This document shows, piece by piece, positions 53,871 through 64,000 of a stretch of 64,000 bases of DNA. Position numbers and translations under genes: made by a program. Source of the stretch: Owenia fusiformis (lineage: Eukaryota > Annelida > Polychaeta > Sabellida > Oweniidae); the NCBI GenBank assembly GCA_903813345.2, contig CAIIXF020000002.1:33558109-33622108 (forward strand), read 5' to 3'. The notes beneath the pieces were generated by a model. It made no database searches, was not told the DNA's origin, and worked only from the letters and a program-made list of their open reading frames with translations. Within the stretch, counting starts at the first letter, position 1. Every line of letters begins with the position of its first letter.

Positions 53871-54826
53871 TACTGTAACTATTATTCTTGTATTGTTACA
53901 TGGATATTCATGTTTATTTTTCAGTTGCAGATTAATAGATGGCGTACTGTTATTGATACCCTCTTGTCACCATGCTAACACAACTGTTTTAAATCAATTA
54001 CTTCATGGACTTTCAAATCTTAGTTCTTGGATTTTTGAACTATATTTCAGGGATATAATACAGAGATATCAAAGCAAATAAGAGTCATTTGTGAAGAGGG
54101 GCTACTTCTAAGTTAGAAATAGCTGCAAATGTAAGATTACCTAATAAGTAATGAAGTAATAAATTGACTTTCTAGCTATTGCTAAAATGTGTGAATTGTA
54201 TATTAACACTGCAATACTGCATAATCACTTTTATAAAAGATATTGTGATTGTAAAGCATAATTGCAAATATTTATCACTTTCTTCATAAGGTATATAACT
54301 TTAATATAACTTTCATGATTGCATTGCCAAAATGAATGCAATATAGGCAATATTTTCACATTTCAAAAATCAAAATATTGCAATTAAGTTTTTTCTCCAG
54401 TTTCTTGTTTCCAGCTTCTTGTAAAAGTATGTGACTACCTATACCCTTTGAATTTGTTCAACTTTGATTCTCAAAAGAGGGCTTCATCTTCACTCTTTTA
54501 GTTTGCAATAATCTCTGAACTCACCAAGCTAATCAGAGCTGGTAGTTCAAATACAGATGACTTTCTACATATGGTCATTTTCTTTGCCATAATTGCATAA
54601 TTATTGTGCACACAATTAGCACATGGCCTGTCCAGCTCATTAATTGGTTGAGAAAGGTCAGCATGGAAGGTTTAAAATGATCTATGACCAGAGCAGTCAC
54701 AGATATCAGCCATGAAGGCAGGTTGGTACAAACTGTAATATAGTCTTTACTAGGGTGAGGGTAGTTAATAACTAGACTCTACATGCAGGGTAATGCCTAC
54801 CTTAACAACAAATATCATATATTGTG

Positions 54827-55047
54827 CAGGCCCGTAGCCAGGATTTGCCAAGGGGGGGGGGTTCAGTTTTCCAAAATTTCCAGGGGGGGTTCACATTTGA
54901 CAATTTTGGCCCAAATATGGCTAAAATCACAAGAGAAGTGCTCAAAATGGTGAAATACTGCATGATTTTGAAAGAATTTTTGGCCAGGGGGGGGGGGGGG
55001 GGGGGGGTTCGCCCGAACCCTGCGAACCCCCCCTGGAAACGGGCCTG
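54827..55047. mobile_element. CAGGCCCGTAGCC poly-G element, 221 bp, 5-bp target site
   Basis: It starts CAGGCCCGTAGCCAGG and ends CGGGCCTG, flanked by a direct repeat TTGTG (54822-54826 and 55048-55052). The interior has three G runs, the last about 21 long (near 54987-55007), then TTCGCCCGAACCCTGCGAAC and a C run that can pair with the G runs. Non-coding. Confidence 0.85.
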
Positions 55048-55052
55048 TTGTG

Positions 55053-58000
55053 GTGGATATTATATTATTGAATAAAGCGTTAATTGAAAACTGAACAAAT
55101 CTAAAAACATTTGTCTGTGAGTGTTATCTCATTACACATTTAGAAACTAGAAGACAAGATCCATTTACATTTCAACACCATTGAGAAGATAAAATAATAA
55201 GGGCCGAACCAATGGAGTAAATGCCCCATAGGGTTCAACAAGGCATTAACATGTAAAATGTCACCACCTACCATTTGTTACAGACACCAACTGCCAAACA
55301 CCAGTCGCCAAACACCATATAACACTTCTGGTGGTGAATTAATATTTTTATTGAAGTACATGCATCCCTTATATGAGCACAAATCAAGACACAGAAGCAG
55401 ATTTGAATTGATTCCACAGAATGTATGTAATACCAATTTTATAAATGTAAGCATGCAGACTGTGAAATCCTAGAGATCATTTATTATTACAAGATATATT
55501 AGATTTCCATTTAACTGTCATGTTAATGTACCCTGTGTCTCAGAGATGAACAATACCAATAACTACCCTCTGAGAATATCAAATGAAGTTACAATTTTGA
55601 TGCTGGTAAGATCTTTATGATGGCAAAAGTATATTGTATGACCCCTCAAAAGTTTAAATGTGAAATGAATGTCTTCTATATAAACTAAACATCAGATCAT
55701 CACAGATGTTAATTTTTGGTTTACACATTCTGATTGCAGAGGCTAGTATAGATCCAAGAACTACTGCTTATAAAAGAGTGTAAATAGAGCCGTCTTTGGC
55801 TGAAAAGTAAAAGGGTATTTACCATACCCATGACAGTGATCTCTCATGAGCTGGAACAGTGTCTTGGTGTTAAATCCATCTGAGATTATTATATTACTGT
55901 ACATCACATTTAAGCTTCATCTAAGCTTCAGCATTCTGCTCATCCTCCTTAGCAGGTATCCAGAATCTGTACCTCCTTCTTCCCCCTGCTATAACCAATT
56001 TGGAAGAACCCGATTTAACTGAATCATGTGATCTAATTATGAGCCGATGACTTATACATGATTTCTGTCACAGTGTTGCGACAGCCAATCAGATTGGGAG
56101 TTTTTAATCTGGGAAATGCTAACTGCTTATCGCAGGGGGTAAAAAGAAAGAATATATTCTGGATTTTGAAGCCCTGTGATCGGAGGATGCATACTTCTAG
56201 ACTATTACAAAAACTTAATGAGGGAAAATTGGGATATTAAACAATTTTAACATTTTTGAGTCAACATAGGTAAAAAAAACATTTACACCAGGCAATGAGA
56301 GTAATGAAAACATATTAATATTCATTCAGTTTCATAGTTTTAATCTACAATTCTAATTTTCGTGCACATTTTAATACAAGAGAGAATACATTTAAGATTA
56401 ATTGCAAACAAGCAATAATAAGAAGACAAGCTATATCCATTAAGCAGAAACACTAACCTCTACTAATAAAATTATGCAACACTTTACTCAATTACACTTT
56501 ACTCAATTACACTATCTGAGTATGAAACATCTTAAAGCCTCTTCTTAAGCAAAATGGGAGAAAATCCTAATTAATCAATGTGAGAACTCATAACATGTCC
56601 TTCTATCACAGATTTCTTATACAATGTATTACTTTGGAAAACAGAAAAATGAGCTGAGCTGAGTGTCAGAATTCTAATACACAAATACTAGAGCCGGGAA
56701 AACTGGACAAAATATCTATAGCTCACAATTTTGACTCTGACATTTTCATTAGGGAGCTGAAGGATTCTCAAATGGGTGATTTAACCACTTTTCCAATTCT
56801 TAACTGGCTGCAGTACTTTCCCCATTTGTTCCACATTTGTTGTAATACAAGAAAGTGAGCATTCTGTTACTTAAAGGCAGAATCAGATCTATAGGGGGTG
56901 ACAAAATTACAAGCAACTTTAAATTGACCTACCAATCTATTCCTTACAATACCAAATACAATATCTCCCAAAAGATTCACAATATGTTAAAAATTGGTGA
57001 AGTTATTAATGATTTTAAAGTGCAAAGATGGGTGGAAAATGTTTAAATTCTCCCAAATAATAAGAATGGTAACCATTCTTATAGAAAAATAATACATTAT
57101 TGTAAATATCTTTAGTTTTCCTTGAATAAAGTATGCACTTTTGTGATTTTTAGAAAATAGACATGACAAGGAATGACATGAGTCAAAAATATTATAAAAA
57201 AATATTATAAAATTGCTATATCTGATTCTCTCTTTAATAGACTACTTCGTCAAGATCATGTCACCTCTAATGTTACATATGACAATAATGGTATAGATTA
57301 CATCTCATTAAATTGTTGCATCCAAGTACATATGACAAACCAATACTTTATAAACAACATCATTAAGTTGATAAACCCATATTTTATATTAATGACAATG
57401 TGGTACTTAACAGACTACATTAAATCATTGCATTTCTGTACATTTTACACACCAATACTTAACAGACTACATCGTTAAGATGGTGCACCCCTGTTACATT
57501 TGACAAGATAGCGGCACTTAATAGACTAACAGCACCTTAGAGGCGATGGTGACCTAAATTATGCTACATGCAATAAAGCCATAATGTAAAATCAATAAAG
57601 CTATTATCAGCTGCTAGAGATTAGAGTTATCTATATTAATAAAGTTGATTTATCTTAATGTACAGTAAATTATCACAAGTGAACATTATTGACTCAAGCT
57701 AAAGGATTCATATTTTTGTTTAAATTATGAGATTCCCGTATTTTGGAAACGGAAGGAACGTACAGGGGCTGAAAAATTGTGTCAGTTTAGCATTGGTAAC
57801 TTGTTGCTACACTTTGTTCAAAAAGGCCATGTAGTTTAGCGCAAATAATTTCAGCTACTTATATACTGGATAATGACTTTTTTCTGACCATGAAGACAGG
57901 CATATCTTTTCAGTCTATCCGCTATCTCAAAAAAAGTATATACAATGATAATTAAGTCAATTCGTCTCAGTGATATTGAGGATACATCAACATAGCTTTT

Positions 58001-59506
58001 CTTTTCAATGATATTGACCTCACTTTTACCAAAATGCAATGTTTTTTTTACAATGTATGATGATATAACTATTCTTTATCTTAATAAATCAATTAGTTTT
58101 TGAACAGAAAACTGAAATGCTCTTAAGATTAGTGTTCCCCTTGTGATTTCCCCATTGAGAGAATCCATACTATCCATTGATTTCAGCTCATTTTTGTCAT
58201 CCAAATTCAGTATCTTTCTTTAAAGTCCCTGGAGCAATCCACTTTTCCTTTTAGGAAATAAAACATGTCTCGAGAAAATTCTAATTATGTTGGAGATAAT
58301 GAATGAATCTAAAATATACACCTGACTTCATAATCAAAAAATATTCAAATCATCATCTGATATTGTTAAGCACTTTAAATATTTCATTTCATACTATTGA
58401 AAATCACTTTTGAAAACTTGAATTGGAAATATCTTAACCGAAACAGGTTAAATAACAATTCAGTTCCCCATTGTAAAATCCTTTTGAGATAATCACTATG
58501 TGTGACAGGTAAACAGGTTTTACTGTACACCTGTAAGAGCCAGCTTTAATTAGAATTGTTTTCATCAAATACTTTGAGTAGACTTTATCTGAAATACGAC
58601 ACTAAGTACACCAATCTAATTGCTTTTTTATTCACAATAATCTTTTACATGTATCTAAATAAAGTTCATAATATCTCAATGTAAATGTATCAGTGATCTC
58701 TCCAGTACCAGAGCAACAGGCGCAGCACCAAGTCGAAAATCTCTTTCCACTTTGCCAAAAGTGGTTTGTTAGAGTGTTTACACACAGTTATGTTCATTAT
58801 CCGAACTAAATAAATGAAAATTATTATTGTGATATTTTTTAATTTGACATATTTTTGAAATAATCTCAAAGATTACATTAATCAATCGCATTCATGGAAG
58901 ATGCAATGATTCAATGGCTTGTCTTTGATCCCTAATAGAAGTAACACAATAGTTGCAAAATCTAGAAACTGATTTGATTAAATCAAGTGTATCTACTAGC
59001 ATGTTGGTCTAAATTTAGAAAATGAAAAAGAACAGAACTACATACAAGAATTGTATAAGCCTGTGGGGTTCTCTATTTAAACTATTGTTTTTGATATGCA
59101 ACAATTTTGATTCTCATGTATTAATTCACACAGTGCAGAATAGGAAACTAATAGGGTCAGTTCAAAACAATAATCTTGTCAAGATAAACACACCCAACCG
59201 GCACCGTCCTCTTTATATCTCTACAAGTTCTGAAATGACATCAAACTTTTGAGTGCTTCCCTAGTCAATCATTTCTAGCAGACATATATTTTGATCTGCT
59301 CAATCTAAATTATGACCATTGAATGTGTATGCTTTGTTTAGTTAGGGTAGTCTGACCTAGTATCTATCTAGTATATGGGATAATAGCTCTTATGGTACAA
59401 CTGGTGATTTAATATGAGCTGCACAGCTTGGCTTAATTTGAAGTCTGTCTCATATATTGTTTTAACAGGGAAGACCTGTGAAAACCCATGTGCATATTGT
59501 GAGTTT
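55053..59506. other. AT-rich non-coding DNA, no gene seen
   Basis: Includes a dispersed CACCACC element (55238-55340), a second copy of the GGCAGAATCAGATC repeat (56873-57240), and a short TTTTACTGTACACCTG Tigger-type end at 58515. A CCAAT-like CAGCCAATCAGATTGG lies at 56081-56097. Confidence 0.6.
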
Positions 59507-59511
59507 CACTG

Positions 59512-59665
59512 CAGGCCCGTAGCCAAGGGGGGGTCAGTTTTTAAAAATTTCCAGGGGGGGTTCACTTGAGAAGTGCTCAAAATGGTGAAAAACTGCATGA
59601 TTTTGAAAATCTTTTTGGCCAGGGGGGTTCGCCCGAAATCTGCGAACCCCCTGGCTACGGGCCTG
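59512..59665. mobile_element. CAGGCCCGTAGCC poly-G element, 154 bp, 5-bp target site
   Basis: It starts CAGGCCCGTAGCCA and ends TGGCTACGGGCCTG (perfect inverted repeat), flanked by a direct repeat CACTG (59507-59511 and 59666-59670). A shorter sibling of 54827-55047 with the same TTCGCCCGAA...TCTGCGAACCCCC interior. Confidence 0.9.
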
Positions 59666-59979
59666 CACTGTTTCTACAAACTCTTGAAGCCTTATGTTAA
59701 GAGGGACTCATTAGCAGTTTGAGTTCCCCTCTTTTGTAACACTTAAACAGTGACACCATTCTGTGTTCTTCATAACTTCAAAGCAGTGTCTGTCTTACAA
59801 AAGCATTCATTATGCACTAAAACTGTAAATGAATTGCTTTGTGATGATACTGAGTGAAATCCCAGTGTGACTGCCGTGTCTTAGTTACTCAGCAAAAATT
59901 TCATTGTCACAGACTGTTATGTACCCTGAGCACAGAGTCTAGTTATAAACTACCCTCTGCCTAGTATAGACTATGATGC

Positions 59980-60200
59980 AGTTTAGCAGCCCCGCCCCAA
60001 AGATTGGTGCCTGTGACAGCCCGGGTAATAAATCATTCCAAATCTACCACGCTGACCCTTTCTTAACCAATCAGCGAAGTTGAAAGAACGCGTGCTAAAT
60101 GCGTGCTCATTTATGAGAAGTTGTCAGGCGAGATAGAAAGTCATCCGTATTTCGACGACGAATTCTGATTGGCTCAGTGAGATCAGAGATCTATAGTAAA
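59980..60200. promoter_or_regulatory. Candidate promoter: GC box and paired CCAAT boxes
   Basis: CCCCGCCCC (59990-59998; GGGGCGGGG on the minus strand), AACCAATCAGC at 60065-60075 and GATTGGCTC at about 60167-60175 occur within 190 bp of locally GC-richer DNA containing several CpGs (GAACGCGTGC, TTTCGACGACG). It could be an alternative promoter for the minus-strand homeobox or zinc-finger exons. No transcript evidence. Confidence 0.35.
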
Positions 60201-63080
60201 CTGAAAGAGTGAAGGCGAAGCTCTCTTTTTAGATGTGAAGTTGAACGAATGCAAAGGGTATTATACATGATAGTAGCAGTATTTACTTTTTATTGAGGTA
60301 ACTCCTTTCTGCATTTAATCTACCAAATTCTCTCTTGTTAAGATTCACATACACCATTTATTAGAGGGAATACAGTATTAGAAATGACATTTTCACAGCT
60401 CTGTAATATTGTACATAATCTTTACTGCCCACCTTTTCCTATGCAGACTTATTAAGAGACCAACATGATCCCTGGATGCTTGGAGATATACATGGAGCTA
60501 GCCATTCAGGTGCATCTTACAAGACCTTAGAATGGATCCCTTTGAGATGCAGGGAGCGCCATGAGATAATACTGAAAGTTGCAAAAGACTGATGTCAATA
60601 TTGTAGGGCAGTGTATTTCTTTTCTTTTATCAAATCATAGTTTGGGATCTTGGGGTTTATTCTTTCTAATGCTAAGATGTGTTCTTAGATGTTATTTGCT
60701 GTTTTGAATTTTTTTCTTTTTTGACAAAACATATTATAGGTAAATGCTACAATGATTTTTGATTTGAATATCCCTAAACAGTTGAATATAACCATCAAAC
60801 ATGAAGTTGAGTAACCCACCCTTCTGACTTGATGAAGAGTCTATTCGATGAAGTTTTTCGATGACACATATCACATACAGCGTTAACAAGTTAAAACTTA
60901 TCACATGACCAACTTAGAGGGAAACATGACCCTTAATGCTGAAACCAACATTCTTATTACATCTAGAACAATCACTTCAGTTTTATGACTTTACTTTAAT
61001 CACATTTATTTTAACGACCTCATGAAACATGTAGCTGAAAGTGAACAAGCTCCTCAAAGTTGGAACAAAGTTCAAGCAACTTTTAACAACTAATAGGTTT
61101 ATGGCATTATTACTGTGTAAATTATGCTAGATGGGAATGGTTGGCTATTCATAAACTCTTAAAACACAAGTGCTTGAGAATCAAATCATAAATTTCAAGT
61201 TATAATCTTTAACAGCCCATTTGGTGTCAGTTAGAACATTACTTCAGACTGGGGACTATTTCATAGATGCCACGATCAAAACCCAAAAGGACGGCTGTTC
61301 TGTTGGGCGGGATCTGTCTTGAAAGACTCTTTTCATGCAAATTAAAGAAGTTTGTATTTTAAAAATATTTTATATCACTGATCAAGGAAAGAAAATATTT
61401 TTACCCTTTGTCTCCTGAAGAAGAAACTTTCATGTCTGCAGTCTCCTATTATTGGACAAAATTATGTCTCCTATATATCTGAAACCTCCATTTTATTTAT
61501 GACCATCATATGACTTTTTCATAAATGCTCATTAGCAAGTGGATGTTATGAAATCAGAATGCTCGATTAATTTGACCCATGATGCAATTACAGGTTTTTT
61601 AGAGTAAAATATTACATGTTATCTAATGGGAAAATGATTATGAAAAATTCATCTTCACTTACTGATAAAGCAGACATTATTGATACTACTAGATTGAGGC
61701 CAGATGTGACCCATTAAGGGATTCATTTTTCAAGTCATTTCAGCAGCTCAAATGTGATAGTTTTATCAAATAATAAATACAAATGACTTGATTATTTATG
61801 GTATTACGTATATGACAATTATGACATGTTTTTCAATAGAACCTTAACATGAAAATACATCTTGTGAACTCTTAAAACCATTGATTCTAAAAGAACCTAC
61901 AATAATCCATTAACAGCCAGAAACTAATTTGACACCATCCCCACTGGAGTGTAATTTAAGCTTTTGAGAATTGCCAAATGTAATGAACGATGCTATGTGC
62001 ATGTACTTTGGACTCATATTTGATGGGCTATAAAATTTTATGGCATCCAGGCATTGTAGCTTATACAGAAGGAGCAATTTAGTTCATCTAGAGATAGTGG
62101 CAGCTATTTTTGCACATTAGTTTCATAAATTAAAGTGATTAATCTGAAAGTTATATACATTGAGATAATATGATTGTATTTAGGCGGTATAATATATCAT
62201 GTTTAGTACTAAACCAATAAACCACTTAATATATTTAAATATCTATTGATACCTTCAAGTTAAGTAAATCATCATCTAAATTTAAGTTGTCATTGTTTTC
62301 ATCCCACTTTAATTCTACAAATAGCCATGCTATCACTTTGTAGATATTTCAAATTAATTTAAGTGAGTTGAAATTTCAATACATAGAATTTACACACAAT
62401 TTAAGTGGCAACTAGGAATAGAGATCTTGTCAAATTCTATAGAACTTTTATTTTCTAATTATAAATCTGATAAAACAAGATTAAATATTGAATAAATGTG
62501 AAGTCCACTTTTTTAAAAGAAATATATGCAACTGAACAGAATGTCTTTAGTCACAATCATTCATTGAATTTTCATCTTTTTCCATAAAGATGCACTTTGC
62601 CCTAGGTTTCTCTTCAGGACAATCAGTGATGTCCCATTTTTAGGGCTCAACATGCAAAAAAGTCAAATGCCTCTATTAAATAAAGCCAGAATTGTTAAGT
62701 GTTGTAGAAAATAGGTGCCCATCTTGAATACTGTGAGCAAAAATGAGACAATATAGAGAAAGTCGTTGTTGCATCTTTAAGTGACTTCAAGTTTGTTGTC
62801 TGAAATAGTTAATTTCTTTCTGTGCTCTGTCCAAACTTCACCACGAACAATTAAAGGGCATTAAACAAACCCTTCTTTGCATGCAGCATACCATACATGC
62901 AGGAAGTGAATACTATCAATACTTAGATGATCAAAATGCGTAACAAAACAACAGTACTGAAACAAACAAAAATATTTGATTCTTTTTTGATGAGTACATA
63001 TGGAAAAAAATTCGAAATTTTTTTTTTCCAAAATTCTTTTTCATGTTTTTGGGAGTGCATGGTCTACGCTTCTGGCCTCT
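60201..63080. other. AT-rich intron-like DNA, no gene seen
   Basis: No exon or repeat with readable ends recognised. Confidence 0.6.
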
Positions 63081-63083
63081 GTA

Positions 63084-63236
63084 CAGTAAAACCTGTCTTA
63101 GTGGAACACCTTTGGAATATCAAGTGTTTTACTTACAAGGTGTTCCACTTACATGATTATCTTACATAATGGTAATGGGGAACTGGACTTTGACATGTTC
63201 AACTTATTGAGGTGTTCTTCATTACAGGTTATACTG
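63084..63236. mobile_element. Tigger-type MITE, 153 bp, TA target site
   Basis: It starts CAGTAAAACCTGTC and ends ACAGGTTATACTG, with TA on both sides (63082-63083 and 63237-63238). The interior includes ACAAGGTGTTCCACTTACAT, sharing 16 bases with the 80-bp satellite unit at 3757-9602. It inserted between duplicated copies of the neighbouring exon's 3' edge. Confidence 0.85.
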
Positions 63237-63240
63237 TATT

Positions 63241-63345
63241 AACATGCTCTAGGGTGTGGTCTATGCTACTGGCCCATATATAAACAATTTACCTGCTCTG
63301 GGAGTGTGGTCTATGCTACTGGCCCCTATGTAACCATCCCCTAGG
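63241..63345. repeat. Duplicated 3' edge of the exon at 63293-63451
   Basis: GTGTGGTCTATGCTACTGGC occurs at 63305 (in the exon) and again at 63254 (in the intron). A third diverged copy (GCATGGTCTACGCTTCTGGC) is at 63058, beyond the inserted MITE. The period is about 51 bp. Confidence 0.8.
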
Positions 63346-63451
63346 CCCCCTGGTATTGTGTCTGCCAGCCGTGGATGTTTATTACCGCTATTGCTGTAAT
63401 CTTGCACCATTTTACGCTTCAATGAACTTTGGCTAGAGTCGAGACTGTCAA
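63293..63451 (-). CDS. Internal exon of an unrecognised, probably nuclear protein
   Basis: 53 codons, phase 1 at both ends: VDSLDSSQSSLKRKMVQDYS, NSGNKHPRLADTIPGGLGDG, YIGASSIDHTPRA. The acceptor is ATTTCAG and the donor AGCAG/gtaaat. KRKMVQDYSNSGNKHPR resembles a bipartite nuclear localisation signal. Serine-rich, with no folded domain evident. It could be the linker part of a transcription factor. Phase 1 at its 3' end is compatible with both the homeobox and the zinc-finger terminal exons. Confidence 0.7.
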
Positions 63452-63464
63452 CTGAAATGAGCAA

Positions 63465-63595
63465 AATGTAAATACATGTACAGGGTGACACAAAATGAAT
63501 GCAACCAATAAAGTAGCTAATACAAGGCATTAATATGAAATTGTCATTATGTATGGGTTGCATTCATTTTAGGACACCCTGTACAGTGAAATATC
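63465..63595. mobile_element. Short inverted-repeat element (ACAGGGTG ends)
   Basis: GTACAGGGTGACACAAAATG and TTTTAGGACACCCTGTAC are inverted, with CAAATGAATGCAACC-type inner arms also inverted (AATGAATGCAACC and GGTTGCATTCATT). About 110 bp, lying in the intron between the two exons. Confidence 0.7.
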
Positions 63596-63926
63596 TATAA
63601 TTTATGTGTCACAATGACACAATTACTGATCATTAAATTTGAATTTATTAGCGCTTTTACTAACTTGTAAATCATAATTTACTACAGTTCAATTACAAAT
63701 GGATGTAAGATGATGATATGGCATGCAAATGCATGTTCAATATCTAAACTTATTGAAAATAATTATCATGTGTATGTTATTAATTTTCAACTGATGTATA
63801 CACTAGAAATGAATACCAATCGAATAAGGGTTAACAGACAGAGGTTTAACTTTGTGTGCATCAATTTATCTAATTTGTATTAATCTAATTAACTAATTCA
63901 TCTTATTAACTGCGTAATGTTAATAC

Positions 63927-64000
63927 CTCCATCTTCTTTATCAGACAAGTTTCTTCGGAACTCTTCCATATCAGGTGGCGTGGCCATTTGCTCCTCCCCC
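63927..64000 (-). CDS. Upstream exon, partial at window edge
   Basis: Reads MATPPDMEEFRRNLSDKEDG and ends GATGGAG/gtatta in phase 1, matching the next exon (G+TT = V). The ATG at 63988-63986 may be the start codon (context GCAAATGG), or the frame may continue beyond the window. Confidence 0.65.

Noticed and set aside
53623-54081. 152-codon open frame
   Set aside because: Begins inside the dispersed CACCACC element and runs through a Tigger-type end; no protein features.

Overview
This is AT-rich, intron-rich animal DNA, probably from a marine invertebrate. The evidence is GT-AG introns, short exons, a GM2 activator gene, an SLC49-family lysosomal transporter, a homeobox exon, and heavy loading with tandem repeats and small inverted-repeat transposons. 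I lean towards an invertebrate deuterostome such as a hemichordate, but the sequence alone does not settle the phylum. There is no prokaryotic gene organisation, rRNA gene or CRISPR array.

Layout. 1-3.5 kb is a direct segmental duplication around a unique spacer. 3.76-9.60 kb is a satellite of about 73 copies of an 80-bp unit. 9.6-13.5 kb is repeat-rich DNA. 13.56-23.61 kb (minus strand) holds eleven coding exons of an SLC49A4/DIRC2-like transporter; all splice phases agree, and the last exon was not found. 24.60-40.30 kb (plus strand) is a GM2 ganglioside activator (GM2A) gene with five exon positions and two interchangeable terminal exons. The two genes are head to head, with 980 bp between start codons, and both families act in lysosomes. 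43.7-45.8 kb (minus) is a terminal exon with three C2H2 zinc fingers, followed by thirteen copies of a 117-bp repeat. 46.67-47.72 kb is a minisatellite. 51.81-52.20 kb (minus) is a terminal homeobox exon. 63.29-64.00 kb (minus) holds two exons of a nuclear-type protein whose open end is phase 1.

The most interesting points are these. (1) GM2A has two complete alternative last exons, each supplying the eighth conserved cysteine. (2) The homeobox and zinc-finger terminal exons both start in phase 1, and the nearest upstream minus-strand exon ends in phase 1. This allows a lola-like gene with a common 5' part and alternative DNA-binding 3' exons, which is a hypothesis only. (3) Four tandem arrays or duplications sit exactly on exon edges, copying a splice acceptor nine times, a stop-codon segment about fourteen times, a half zinc finger plus stop twelve times, and an exon 3' end. 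(4) Several transposon families have readable ends and target-site duplications. They include a Tigger/pogo-type family whose internal sequence matches part of the 80-bp satellite unit.
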